A stretch of 64,000 nt of DNA. Source: Paracoccus benzoatiresistens (GTDB taxonomy: Bacteria; Pseudomonadota; Alphaproteobacteria; Rhodobacterales; Rhodobacteraceae). Position numbers and translations under genes: made by a program. How positions within the stretch are numbered: the stretch's first letter is position 1; every line of letters begins with the position of its first letter. Shown here in pieces: positions 25,984-34,734 of this stretch. The stretch spans positions 1 to 64,000 of the forward strand of contig NZ_JAPTYD010000005.1 of NCBI RefSeq assembly GCF_026913015.1. The letters run 5' to 3'. The notes below the pieces were generated by a model. That model worked only from the letters and a program-made list of their open reading frames with translations, was not told the DNA's origin and searched no databases.

Positions 25984-28627
25984 GGCACTTGTCGCGGGCT
26001 GCCTCGCCTATGTCGCGCTGATGTTCGGCGTGGCCTTCGCCGCCGACCGCGCGGCATCGCAGGGCAGGGTGCGCTGGCTGGACCATCCGGTCGTCTATAC
26101 GCTCTCGCTCTCGGTCTATTGCTCGGCCTGGACCTTCTATGGCGCGGTGGGTTACGCCAGCCGCTCGGGGCTGGAATTCGCCACGATCTACCTGGGGCCG
26201 ACGGTCGTCTTCACCGGCGCCTGGTGGGGGCTGCGGCGGCTGGTGCGGGTCGCGCGGATGCATCATGTCACCTCGATCGCCGACCTGATCTCGGCGCGAT
26301 TTGGCAAGTCGAACCGGCTGGCAGCCTTTGTCACTCTGATCGCCGTCATCGCGGCCACGCCCTATGTCGCGCTGCAACTGCAATCGGTCAGCCTGTCCTT
26401 CGAGGTCTTCGCGACCGACAGCCTGACCGACATCCCGCTGGCCGGGGGCGGGGGCACGGCCTTGTGGGTGGCGGCGGGGCTGGCGCTGTTCACCATCCTC
26501 TTCGGCACCCGCAACCTGGCCGCCGACGAGCGCCACCACGGCGTCGTCACCGCCATCGCGCTGGAGGCCGTGGTCAAGCTGCTGGCCTTCCTGGCGCTTG
26601 GCGTCTTTGTCGTGTGGGGTCTGGCGGACGGCCCCGCCGACATGCTGGGCCGGATCGCGAGCCGCGCACAAGATCAAGGCTGGATCCTGAAGCCCGACCG
26701 CTGGACCGCGCTGCTGATCGTGTCGGGCGCGGCCATCGTCGCCTTGCCGCGCATGTTCCAGGTGCTGGTGGTCGAGGCTGCGGACGAAGACCGCCTGGGC
26801 ACCGCGGGCTGGGCCTTCCCGGCCTATCTGTTCGCCATGTCGCTGTTCGTCCTGCCGATCGCGGTGATGGGGCAGCAGCTTCTGCCCGCGGATGCCAACC
26901 CGGACCTGTATGTCCTGACGCTGCCCGCGCAGTCGGGGCAGAACTGGCTGGCCTTCCTGGTTTTCCTCGGCGGCTTTTCGGCGGCCACGTCGATGGTGGT
27001 GGTCTGCACCATCGCGCTGGCCACCATGATCTCGAATCACTGGCTGGTGCCGCTGTGGCTGGGGCTGCGCCGCAAGCCGCAGGGAGACGACCCCGAGGAT
27101 CTGCGCGGCTTCGTGCTGAACGCCCGGCGGGTGGCGATCCTGTCGGTGATGGCCGTGGGCTGGCTGTATTACCAGGCCACGGGCGGGACGACGACGCTTG
27201 CTTCCATGGGGCTGGTGGCCTTCACCGGAATGGCGCAGGTGCTGCCCGCGATGATCGGCGGGCTGCTGTGGCGGGGCGCAAACCGCAACGGCGCCTATGC
27301 CGGGGTGGGCTGCGGCTTCCTGCTGTGGCTGGCGATGATCTTCCTGCCCTCGGTCGGGATCGGCAGCCCACCGCCCTTGCCGGCGGGCGTCGATCCGCTG
27401 GCCTTCGCGATCTTCCTGTCGCTGACGGTCAACATGCTGGCGTTCATCGCCTTGTCGATCTTCGGGATGCCCGATCCGGTCGAACGGCTGCAGGGCCTGT
27501 CCTTTGTCAGCGCCGTCGATCCGATCCGCCACAGCCGCCTGGCGCGCGGCGCCGACCAGGCCGAGCCCCTGCTGGTCATGGCCCGCCGCGTCTGGGGGGC
27601 CGAGGATGCGCTGCGCTTCTTCCGGTCCGAGGCCGCCTTCCAGGGCAAGTCCGGCTATCTGCCCGACCTGACGCCCCGGTTCCTGACGCGGCTGGAACGG
27701 CGGCTGGCGGGCTCCATCGGCGCCGCCACGGCCCATGCGATGATCGACAGCGTGGCAGGCGGGGCGGAACTGACCGTGTCGGACCTGATGGAGGTCGCGG
27801 ACGAGGCGCAGCGCGCCAAGGAGGAAACGCAGCGCCTGGAAAACGCCACCGCCGAACTGGCCCGCACCGCGCGTCAGCTGCGCGAGGCGAATGACAAGCT
27901 GACCGCCCTGTCCGTGCAGAAGGACGCCTTCCTGGGGCAGATCAGCCACGAACTGCGCACGCCCATGACCTCGGTCCGGGCCTTTTCGGACATCCTGCGC
28001 ACGCCGGATCTGTCGGAGGCCGATCGCGACCGCTTCGCCAAGATCATCTATGACGAGGCGGGGCGCCTGACCCGCCTGCTGGACGACCTGCTGGATCTGT
28101 CGGTCCTGGAAAGCGGGCAGGCGCAACTGTCGATCACGCCCGCCAACCTGCACGACCTGATCGAACGCGCGCTGTCCGCCGCATCCGCCACCCGCCCCGA
28201 GCGGGTCTTTCGCGTGGATCGAGAGCCTCTGGACGAATATGTCGCCGTGATCACCGATGCCGACCGCCTGCTGCAGGTGCTGATCAATGTTATCGGCAAT
28301 GCCCGGAAATATTGCGATGCCGAGCCGCCCGTGCTGACGATCCGCGTCCGCCGCAACCTGCGCGGCGGCGCGCAGATCGACATCATCGACAACGGGTCGG
28401 GGATCGAGGCCGGGCGCCAGGCGCTGATCTTCGAAAAGTTCGCCCGCCTCAACGATCCCGCGCGGGCAGGGGGCGCGGGCTTGGGCCTGGCGATCTGCCG
28501 CGAGATCATGGCGAATCTTGGCGGGGAAATCACCTATCTGCCCGGACAGGGCGGCGCGGCCTTCCGCATCGTGCTGCCGCGGCGGCCCCCGGTCCCGGTC
28601 GATGCGGCCCACCGCCTGCGGGCGTAA
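25973..28627 (+). CDS. Sodium:solute symporter-like sensor histidine kinase (CrbS-like)
   Basis: 884 residues. About residues 1-520 are a 13-helix SSS (SLC5) transporter-like domain (TLSLSVYCSAWTFYGAVGYA, then PRMFQVLVVEAADED). A linker helix follows, then a DHp domain with phospho-acceptor His in QISHELRTPMTSV and an HATPase_c domain (VIGNARKYC, DNGSGI, GAGLGLAI). CrbS-type kinases couple a transporter-like domain to control of acetate use (acs). Its neighbours, two acyl-CoA regulators, agree with short-chain acid sensing. Here the cognate receiver lacks a DNA-binding domain. Whether the SSS part transports is unknown. Confidence 0.92.
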   Translation: MPFEALVAGCLAYVALMFGVAFAADRAASQGRVRWLDHPVVYTLSLSVYCSAWTFYGAVGYASRSGLEFATIYLGPTVVFTGAWWGLRRLVRVARMHHVTSIADLISARFGKSNRLAAFVTLIAVIAATPYVALQLQSVSLSFEVFATDSLTDIPLAGGGGTALWVAAGLALFTILFGTRNLAADERHHGVVTAIALEAVVKLLAFLALGVFVVWGLADGPADMLGRIASRAQDQGWILKPDRWTALLIVSGAAIVALPRMFQVLVVEAADEDRLGTAGWAFPAYLFAMSLFVLPIAVMGQQLLPADANPDLYVLTLPAQSGQNWLAFLVFLGGFSAATSMVVVCTIALATMISNHWLVPLWLGLRRKPQGDDPEDLRGFVLNARRVAILSVMAVGWLYYQATGGTTTLASMGLVAFTGMAQVLPAMIGGLLWRGANRNGAYAGVGCGFLLWLAMIFLPSVGIGSPPPLPAGVDPLAFAIFLSLTVNMLAFIALSIFGMPDPVERLQGLSFVSAVDPIRHSRLARGADQAEPLLVMARRVWGAEDALRFFRSEAAFQGKSGYLPDLTPRFLTRLERRLAGSIGAATAHAMIDSVAGGAELTVSDLMEVADEAQRAKEETQRLENATAELARTARQLREANDKLTALSVQKDAFLGQISHELRTPMTSVRAFSDILRTPDLSEADRDRFAKIIYDEAGRLTRLLDDLLDLSVLESGQAQLSITPANLHDLIERALSAASATRPERVFRVDREPLDEYVAVITDADRLLQVLINVIGNARKYCDAEPPVLTIRVRRNLRGGAQIDIIDNGSGIEAGRQALIFEKFARLNDPARAGGAGLGLAICREIMANLGGEITYLPGQGGAAFRIVLPRRPPVPVDAAHRLRA

Positions 28628-28688
28628 ACGCTTTGTCAACCGCTTCTTGCCACAGTGCAGTCATCTGACGGGCGATTCGGGGTTTATC

Positions 28689-29756
28689 ATGGCGCAACCT
28701 GGACAGGCGGGACGGCTGCGGGCCTTGCTTCAGGCGCGGGCACAAGGCGGCAAGGACAAGCCCGCGCGCTTGCCGCAGCCGCAGCCCTTGTCCCCCGCGC
28801 GGGCTGCCGCCAATGCGGTGGGCCGGGCCTTGGAACGGCTGTACCGCCTGCCGGTGCTTCCGATCGACATCCAGTCGGGCGCAGCGACCCTGGCCGAACT
28901 GCCCGAACTGCTGCCCGACCAGTCGCTGCTGGTGGTCCTGCAGGGACCGGGCGACCAGATCGGCGCCATGGCGCTTGGCTTCGATACCGTGACCGCGCTG
29001 ATCGAGGTACAGGCCCTGGGCCGCGTCACCGCGCGCCCCGCCGAGCGGCGCAAGCTGACGCGCAGCGATGCCGCGATCTGCGTCGATTTCGTCAATGCCC
29101 TGATGGCGGAACTCGGCGCCGAGATGGGCGCGGTCGAGGGATTCGGCCCCATCCAGGGCTATCGCTACGCCACCTATCTCGACGATCCCCGTCCCCTGGT
29201 GCTGATGCTGGAGGATCGGCCCTATCGCAGCCTGTCCTTCGAGCTGCGTTTTGGCGGGGCCGAGACGCGCGACGGCCGGATCCTGATCGCCGTGCCCCAC
29301 AAGGCCGAAGTGCGGCCAGCGGCGCCCCCGGCCGCTGCTGCCCTGCCAGCCCCGGCCGCTGTCCCGCAGGCCCCGTCGCTTGCCGGCGCCATGGCCGCCG
29401 CCCCGGTCGAGGTGGTGGGCGTGCTGTGCCGCCGCACGGTCACGCTTGGCGAGTTGCGCGCCCTGGTTCCGGGCAGGCTTCTGCCCCTGCCGCGCGTCAA
29501 CCTGGCGGAAGCGCGGCTGGAAACCCGCGACGGCCAGTTGCTGGCTACCGGCAAGCTGGGCGAATCAGAGGGCTGTCATGCGCTGCGCCTTCACGACCCG
29601 TCCCGGCCTGCCGCCGAACAGCCATCGCACCGCGCCGGCCTGTCCCCGGTGCTGCCCCCAGCCGATCTGTCAGGCAGCGATCCGTTCCGCGCCGCTGCCG
29701 ATGCCCAAGCGGCGGCTGGCGAAAAGGGCATGGTCGGACTGGGATCGGGGGCGTGA
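28689..29756 (+). CDS. FliM/FliN-family C-ring-like protein (orphan)
   Basis: 355 residues. The middle (about 85-215) matches the FliM core: ERRKLTRSDAAICVDFVNALM and LMLEDRPYRSLSFELRFGG. A Pro/Ala linker precedes a C-terminal SpoA/FliN domain (about 240-310, VEVVGVLCRRTVTLGELRAL). FliM forms the flagellar switch ring or the type III secretion sorting platform. No other flagellar or secretion gene is in the window. The N-terminal CheY-binding motif of FliM is not seen. It is a remnant, or part of a locus elsewhere. Confidence 0.82.
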   Translation: MAQPGQAGRLRALLQARAQGGKDKPARLPQPQPLSPARAAANAVGRALERLYRLPVLPIDIQSGAATLAELPELLPDQSLLVVLQGPGDQIGAMALGFDTVTALIEVQALGRVTARPAERRKLTRSDAAICVDFVNALMAELGAEMGAVEGFGPIQGYRYATYLDDPRPLVLMLEDRPYRSLSFELRFGGAETRDGRILIAVPHKAEVRPAAPPAAAALPAPAAVPQAPSLAGAMAAAPVEVVGVLCRRTVTLGELRALVPGRLLPLPRVNLAEARLETRDGQLLATGKLGESEGCHALRLHDPSRPAAEQPSHRAGLSPVLPPADLSGSDPFRAAADAQAAAGEKGMVGLGSGA

Positions 29757-29770
29757 CTCATTCTTTAGAC

Positions 29771-29799
29771 TTGAAATCCGGCCCGGCCGGTCGCATCTA
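29771..29799 (+). promoter_or_regulatory. Candidate sigma-70 promoter for infA-maf-rng-yacG
   Basis: TTGAAA at 29771 and CATCTA at 29794 are separated by 17 bp, in the only AT-richer stretch ahead of infA. This is a weak -10, so the call is tentative. Confidence 0.35.
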
Positions 29800-29842
29800 A
29801 CCCCCGTCCCGAATCAGGCGGGGCGATCAGAATGGAGTGATC

Positions 29843-30061
29843 ATGGCCAAGGAAGAAATGCTCGAATTTCCTGGCGTCGTGAAGGAACTCCTGCCGAATG
29901 CGACGTTCAGGGTCGAGCTGGAAAACGGCCATGAGATCATCGCGCATATGGCAGGAAAGATGCGGAAGAACCGCATCCGCGTCCTTGCCGGCGACAAGGT
30001 GCAGGTGGAAATGAACACCTATGACCTGTCCAAGGGACGGATCAATTACCGCTTCAAGTGA
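29843..30061 (+). CDS. infA: Translation initiation factor IF-1
   Basis: 72 residues, full length. OB-fold protein that occupies the ribosomal A site during initiation. Seen: [40 protein letters not shown] and [10 protein letters not shown]. It is preceded by GGAGTG and starts the conserved infA-maf-rng-yacG cluster; 13 bp separate it from maf. Confidence 0.98.
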   Translation: MAKEEMLEFPGVVKELLPNATFRVELENGHEIIAHMAGKMRKNRIRVLAGDKVQVEMNTYDLSKGRINYRFK

Positions 30062-30074
30062 CGCGGGCGCGGCA

Positions 30075-30683
30075 ATGACTGCGCCCCGGCCGAATTTCGA
30101 CGGCCCGCGTCTGATCCTCGGCTCGGCCAGTCCGCGCCGGCTGGAGCTTCTGGCCCAGATCGGCATCGTCCCCGATCAGGTCCGCCACGCCGATATCGAT
30201 GAAACCCCGCTGAAGGGCGAAGACGCGCGCGACTATGTCCGCCGGATTGCCCTGGCGAAGGCTGCGGCCTTCGACCTTGCCGCCGGCGACGTGCTGCTCT
30301 GCGCCGATACCACTGTTGCCGTGGGTCGTCGCATTCTGGGCAAGCCCGCATCGCGCGCCGAGGCTGGCGAATTCATGCGCCTCATGTCCGGCCGCCGTCA
30401 CCGTGTGCTGACCGCCCTGGTCGTCCGCCAGGGCGACAGGACGCGCGAGCGGCTGGTGGAAACCGCCGTGCGGATGCGGCCGATCGCTGCTGCCGAACTG
30501 GAAGCCTATCTCGATATCGGCGACTGGCAGGGCAAGGCGGGCGGCTATGCCATCCAGGGCGCGGCCGCCGCCTTCATTCCGTGGATCCAAGGCTCGTTTT
30601 CCTCTGTTGTCGGCCTGCCCTTGTCCGAAACCGCCGCGATTCTGGCAGCAAGCGGCATCGTCATGAAGGGAGCCCCGCGATGA
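30075..30683 (+). CDS. maf: Maf-family nucleoside triphosphate pyrophosphatase
   Basis: 202 residues. It hydrolyses non-canonical or modified NTPs to monophosphates. Seen: the N-terminal [21 protein letters not shown], catalytic region [28 protein letters not shown] and the late [13 protein letters not shown] and [11 protein letters not shown] motifs. The 4-bp overlap with rng and the infA neighbour are conserved operon features. Confidence 0.95.
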   Translation: MTAPRPNFDGPRLILGSASPRRLELLAQIGIVPDQVRHADIDETPLKGEDARDYVRRIALAKAAAFDLAAGDVLLCADTTVAVGRRILGKPASRAEAGEFMRLMSGRRHRVLTALVVRQGDRTRERLVETAVRMRPIAAAELEAYLDIGDWQGKAGGYAIQGAAAAFIPWIQGSFSSVVGLPLSETAAILAASGIVMKGAPR

Positions 30684-31729
30684 AGGGACGCCAGGTCGTT
30701 CTGGGCCAACTGTTCGGGGCCGAAGCCGCGGCGCTTCTGGAGGATGGCCGCCTTGTCGACCTTCTGGTCGATGCGAGCGATCTTGCACCCCTGGTGCCGG
30801 GCGACATCTGCCGTGGCGTGGTGGAGCGGTTGATGAAGGGGCAGGGCGGGGTCTTCCTGCGCCTGCCCGATGGCCAGCGCGGTTATCTGCGCGACCGGTC
30901 CGGCCTTGCCGAAGGACAGTCGCTGCTGGTCCAGGTGGCCGGCGTCGCGGAAGAGGCAAAGGCCATTCCCCTGACCTCGCGCATCCTGTTCCGCGGTCGC
31001 CATGTGCTGGTGACGCCGGGCGCGCCGGGCATCAACGTCTCGCGCCGCATCCGGGACGAGGATCTGCGTGCCGAACTGGAAGCCCTGGGTGCGGCCGCCT
31101 CGCCGCCCGATGGGACCGGGATCATCTTCCGCAGCCTGGCCGAACTGGCCGCGCCCGGGGACATTGCCGAGGAACTGCACGGCCTTCTGGACCTGTCCGC
31201 CCGGATCATGGCCGAGCAGGCCGGCCAGCCCGAACTGCTGCTGGGCGTCGCCTCGCCGCACGAGCAGGCCTGGATGGAATGGGCCGATCCCGAACCCGAC
31301 GCGGTCGAGGAGGGCGATGACAGCTTTGCCCGCTGCGGCGTCCTGGAAGCCGTCGATGCGCTTCTCTCGCCCGAGGTCGCGCTGCCCGGGGGTGCCCACG
31401 CCGTGATCGAGCCGACCCGCGCCCTTGTCGCCATCGATGTGAACACCGGCAACGACACCAGCCCCGCCGCCGCGCTGAAGGCCAACATCGCCCTGGCCCG
31501 CGATCTGCCGCGCCAGTTGCGCCTTCGCGGGCTTGGCGGGCAGGTGGTCGTGGATTTCGCCCCGATTCCCAAGCGCGACCGCGCCACGCTGGACCAGATC
31601 CTGCGTGCCGCCTTCAAGGGCGAAAGCGCGGAAACCTCTCTGATTGGCTGGACCACGATGGGCCTTTACGAGATCAACCGCAAACGCGACCGCATCCCGC
31701 TGCGGCGCCTGGCGCAGGGCGCGCGCTGA
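30680..31729 (+). CDS. rng: Ribonuclease E/G family protein, short form
   Basis: 349 residues. An S1-like RNA-binding N-terminus (about 35-105) precedes the RNase E/G catalytic part with the metal-binding motifs [11 protein letters not shown] and [10 protein letters not shown], the two catalytic Asp positions. It ends right after RKRDRIPL. The zinc-link Cys motif (CPxC) of E. coli RNase G/E and the following small domain are absent, so it is shorter than the usual about 490 residues. Short versions in this operon position occur in Rhodobacteraceae. Overlaps maf and yacG. Confidence 0.88.
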   Translation: MKGRQVVLGQLFGAEAAALLEDGRLVDLLVDASDLAPLVPGDICRGVVERLMKGQGGVFLRLPDGQRGYLRDRSGLAEGQSLLVQVAGVAEEAKAIPLTSRILFRGRHVLVTPGAPGINVSRRIRDEDLRAELEALGAAASPPDGTGIIFRSLAELAAPGDIAEELHGLLDLSARIMAEQAGQPELLLGVASPHEQAWMEWADPEPDAVEEGDDSFARCGVLEAVDALLSPEVALPGGAHAVIEPTRALVAIDVNTGNDTSPAAALKANIALARDLPRQLRLRGLGGQVVVDFAPIPKRDRATLDQILRAAFKGESAETSLIGWTTMGLYEINRKRDRIPLRRLAQGAR

Positions 31730-31926
31730 TGGCCTGCCCGATCTGCAACAAGGACAGCGTGCCGGAATACCGTCCGTTCTGTTCCCGGCGGTGCGCCGAC
31801 ATCGACCTGGGGCGCTGGCTGCGCGGCGCCTATGTCATCCCTGGCCAGCCGCTTGACGACCTCGCTTCGGACATGGACGAAAAAAACAGCGACAAGGGGC
31901 TGGACAGCCGCGACAAGCGCCCGTAA
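31729..31926 (+). CDS. yacG: DNA gyrase inhibitor YacG
   Basis: 65 residues. A small zinc protein with CPICNKDSV and FCSRRCADIDLGRWL, giving the four Cys ligands. YacG of E. coli binds GyrB and inhibits gyrase. The start overlaps the rng stop (TGATG). It closes the infA operon, and a GC hairpin at 31942-31959 follows. gyrA lies 12 kb away, not linked. Confidence 0.95.
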   Translation: MACPICNKDSVPEYRPFCSRRCADIDLGRWLRGAYVIPGQPLDDLASDMDEKNSDKGLDSRDKRP

Positions 31927-31941
31927 ACACCGCGTCACGCC

Positions 31942-31959
31942 ACGCGCCAAACGGCGCGT
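31942..31959 (+). terminator. Possible terminator hairpin after yacG
   Basis: A perfect 7-bp stem ACGCGCC/GGCGCGT with AAAC loop lies 15 bp past the yacG stop and just before tRNA-Phe. It lacks a T-run, so it may instead be a processing signal between the operon and the tRNA. Confidence 0.45.
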
Positions 31960-31965
31960 CAGGTT

Positions 31966-32041
31966 GCCCGGATAGCTCAGTTGGTAGAGCAGCGGATTGA
32001 AAATCCGCGTGTCGGTGGTTCGAATCCGCCTCCGGGCACCA
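31966..32041 (+). tRNA. tRNA-Phe (anticodon GAA)
   Basis: The acceptor stem GCCCGGA pairs with TCCGGGC, and CCA is encoded. Other parts are the D-arm GCTCAGTTGGTAGAGC, anticodon loop TTGAAAA (GAA) and T-arm GGTGGTTCGAATCCGCC. 76 nt, standard. It marks the left border of the probable accessory segment. Confidence 0.98.
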
Positions 32042-32462
32042 TAAAACTCCAATCAGGCCGATAACATCTTCTTGGTGCTGGTTTCGTGTCGAAGCGCAGG
32101 AAGTTCGTCGGGAGTGGCCGAGAGCGATTGCTGCTACCAGACACAACAGGATCATGAATCGGGTAATCTGCCGACATGGCCTCGCGTTCTGTTTGACTGG
32201 GAAGTTGGCCAGAACTCTCGTGACCGAATGAACTCGCCGCGCGGATCATGGTCTGCGGCGATCTCTTCGCCGGTCGGTGCCGGGTGGATCAGTTTGCGCA
32301 TGCGATTGATCGTCGATTCCCGAAAAGAAGGCGCCTTGCAAGACGGCGAAAAGGTCGTGGATGCCCAGGGCGAAAAGGGTGAGACGGGCAGGGAGCCACA
32401 ATCTGGACAGTTTCTTTCCTCATTCCCGTGCCTTCGAAATGCGGGGAATGCGGAGCAGTCCT
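32042..32462. other. Gene-free stretch between tRNA-Phe and a truncated dehydrogenase gene
   Basis: About 420 bp without a convincing gene. Base composition is visibly less GC-rich than the flanks. Short open frames on both strands have no family features; one minus-strand frame merely reads through the tRNA. No tRNA-Phe 3'-end repeat (att site) or transposase motif is visible. It is probably decayed DNA from an insertion or deletion event. Confidence 0.6.
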
Positions 32463-32741
32463 GGACCCCCGTTCGCCCACGGCCAGGCCCGTGACCCCCT
32501 CGCCAAGCTCGGACACGGTGCCGCAGTATTCGTGGCCCATGGTGATCGGCGCCTTGTCCCGGCTTAGCGGGTGATCCTTTTCCACCGGCACAAAGATCGG
32601 ACCCGCAAGGTATTCATGCAGGTCGCTGCCGCAGATGCCGGTCCAGGCGACCTTGATCTTGACCTCGCCCGCTGCCGGGCTTGGCTCTGCGATGTCTTCG
32701 ACGCGGATGTCCCTTACGCCATGCCAACGTGCCGCTTTCAT
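32463..32741 (-). pseudogene. Truncated zinc-dependent alcohol dehydrogenase (2,3-butanediol dehydrogenase-like), N-terminal fragment
   Basis: The ATG at 32741 begins MKAARWHGVRDIRVEDI. It continues through CGSDLHEYLAGP (catalytic zinc Cys) and MGHEYCGTVSELGEGV, the GroES-like domain of medium-chain dehydrogenases. Homology stops after about 90 residues (GLAVGER). The frame stays open to 32289 but encodes unrelated sequence. The structural zinc loop, Rossmann fold and C-terminus are missing. It is downstream of the monooxygenase gene in the same direction, so an intact operon probably once held both. Confidence 0.8.
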
Positions 32742-32803
32742 CTTCTTCTCCAAATGGTGGGGTAAGGCGCGCCCGGCCGGGAGGCAGCCGGGCGCAAGAT
32801 GCA

Positions 32804-34603
32804 TCACGACAGGTGATGCACCTGCTGCAGGCCGTAGACGGGCGTATCCAAGCCTTCCATCCGGGCCTTGAGCTGGAGTGCGAGATAAAGCGAGTAGTGC
32901 CGCGACTGGTGCAGGTTGCCGCCGTGGAACCACAGGTTCTGCTGCTGCGTGGGCTTCCACATGTTGCGCTGCTCGCCTTCCCACGGGCCGGGGTCCTTGG
33001 TCGTGTCCGAGCCGAGACCCCAGACCTTGCCCACCTTGTCCGCGACCTCCTGGCTGATGAGATCGGCGGCCCAGCCGTTCATGCTGCCATAGCCGGTCGC
33101 CATGACGACAAGATCCGCCTCAAGGCGCGTGCCGTCCTTCAGCACCACGGCGTCTTCCTCGAAATGATCGACCTGGCCTTTGACCAGCTTCACCTCGCCG
33201 TCGATGATGAGCTGGCTGGCGCCCACGTCGATGTAATATCCCGAGCCGCGCCGCAGGTATTTCATGAACAGGCCTGATCCGTCCTCGCCCCAGTCCAGTT
33301 CGAACCCTGCCTTCTCGAGCCCGGTATAGAACTCGGCGTCGCGTTCCCGCATCTGGTTGTAGAGCGGAATCTGGAATTCGTGCATGATCCGGTAGGGCAG
33401 GGAGGCAAAGATCATGTCGGCCTTTTCGGTCGTCACCCCGTTCGCCAGCGCTTCCTCAGAGTAAAGCGCGCCAAGCCCGATCTCCATCAGGCTGTCCGAC
33501 CGGACGATATGCGTGGAGGAGCGCTGCACCATGGTCACGTCGGCATCCGCCTCCCAGAGCGCGGCGCAGATGTCGTGGGCCGAGTTGTTGGAACCGATGA
33601 CAACGACCTTCTTGCCGGTCCAGGCGTCGGGGCCCTTGTGCTGTGACGAGTGCTGGATCTCGCCCTTGAAGCTGTCCATGCCGGGGAACCGCGGCATGTT
33701 CGGCTTGCCCGACATGCCCGTGGCCAGCACCAGCTGCGTGGGCTTCAGCGTGCCTTTTTCTCCATCGCGGTTGACCTCGACGGTCCATGTGCCCGAGGCC
33801 TCGTCATACCGGGCCGACTGCACCTCCGAGCGGGTCCAGTAGTTGATTTCCATGACCCTGGTGTACATCTCGAGCCAGTCGCCGACCTTGTCCTTGGGCG
33901 TGAAGATCGGCCAGTTGTCGGGGAACTTCATGTAGGGAAGGTGGTCGTACCAGACCGGGTCATGAAGGCAGAGCGACTTGTAGCGGCTGCGCCACTGGTC
34001 GCCGGGGCGGTCGTGCTTGTCCAGCACGATGGTCGGCACACCCAGTTGCCGCAGCCTTGCCCCAAGCGCGATGCCGCCCTGTCCGCCGCCCACGATGACC
34101 GTGTAGGGCTGGATGTCGTAGCCCAGGCGAGCCTCCTCCGCTTCGCGGCTTTCCTTCCACGTGGTGCGGTGCTTCTGCGCGCCGTGTTCCGCACCCATGG
34201 GACGACGCTTGCCGCGGTTTTCCTCGAAGCCCTTCAGTTCCTGAAGGGCCGTCAGCAGCGTCCAGATGCGGTCGTCCTTCAGCCGCATCAGACCCCAGCC
34301 GCGCCCGGCCTTTGTCTCGAAGGTGATCCAGGTGGTGATCACGCCGCCCTCCTCGGCGGGGATCTCTCCATCCTGGATCTGGAAATTGCCGGGTTTCGTG
34401 TGCTCCAGCTGGTGCGTCAGCATGTCGGCCACGCCGTCGGGGCCCTCGACCGTCTTCAGGTTCCATGTGACAGAGACCAGGTCCCGCCAGTAGCTGTCGG
34501 TGGCGAACAACGCCTTGGCGCTGTCCACGTCGCCTGCCGCCAGCGCGGCGTTGAGCGTATCCAGCACCTCCTGCGTGCGGGTCGTTGTGGCTGAGTCTAA
34601 CAT
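32804..34603 (-). CDS. Flavin-dependent monooxygenase with N-terminal NTF2/SnoaL-like domain
   Basis: 599 residues. About 1-120 form a SnoaL/NTF2-like domain (EVLDTLNAALAAGDVDSAKA). From about 165 follows a class B flavin monooxygenase: FAD motif VGGGQGGIALGARL, fingerprint FKGEIQHSSQH (FxGxxxHxx type), NADPH motif VIGSNNSAHDICAAL and late ATGYGS. It probably uses NADPH and O2 to oxygenate a ketone, sulfide or amine. Flanked by an AcoR-type regulator upstream and a dehydrogenase remnant downstream, it suggests alcohol/ketone catabolism. The exact substrate is unknown. Confidence 0.88.
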   Translation of the reverse strand: MLDSATTTRTQEVLDTLNAALAAGDVDSAKALFATDSYWRDLVSVTWNLKTVEGPDGVADMLTHQLEHTKPGNFQIQDGEIPAEEGGVITTWITFETKAGRGWGLMRLKDDRIWTLLTALQELKGFEENRGKRRPMGAEHGAQKHRTTWKESREAEEARLGYDIQPYTVIVGGGQGGIALGARLRQLGVPTIVLDKHDRPGDQWRSRYKSLCLHDPVWYDHLPYMKFPDNWPIFTPKDKVGDWLEMYTRVMEINYWTRSEVQSARYDEASGTWTVEVNRDGEKGTLKPTQLVLATGMSGKPNMPRFPGMDSFKGEIQHSSQHKGPDAWTGKKVVVIGSNNSAHDICAALWEADADVTMVQRSSTHIVRSDSLMEIGLGALYSEEALANGVTTEKADMIFASLPYRIMHEFQIPLYNQMRERDAEFYTGLEKAGFELDWGEDGSGLFMKYLRRGSGYYIDVGASQLIIDGEVKLVKGQVDHFEEDAVVLKDGTRLEADLVVMATGYGSMNGWAADLISQEVADKVGKVWGLGSDTTKDPGPWEGEQRNMWKPTQQQNLWFHGGNLHQSRHYSLYLALQLKARMEGLDTPVYGLQQVHHLS

Positions 34604-34734
34604 CGGGTTTCCTCCTCTGGATAGGAGGAGTATCGGGGGCGTCGCGCCGCACGATCCATCAAAAGGTCAATGTGAGGGCACCAAAATCGTCCGCTGCGGT
34701 GCGGCATGTTGCAGGCGCAACGCCGCGCAACAGC

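Noticed and set aside
25832..28639. 935-codon minus-strand open frame
   Set aside because: Lies opposite the SSS-kinase, whose domains are unmistakable; the frame is low-complexity His/Gln/Arg/Asp.
31977..32249. 90-codon frame containing GGGFEPPTRGF
   Set aside because: This peptide is the familiar artefact of translating a tRNA gene backwards; it overlaps tRNA-Phe.
32042..32462. Integrase attachment site at the tRNA-Phe 3' end
   Set aside because: I found no second copy of the tRNA 3' sequence up to tRNA-Ser and no integrase gene.
34604..34734. Sigma-54 (-24/-12) promoter for the monooxygenase gene
   Set aside because: The nearest match (TTGGTGCCC...TTGA) lacks the invariant GC at -12, and the adjacent regulator lacks GAFTGA.
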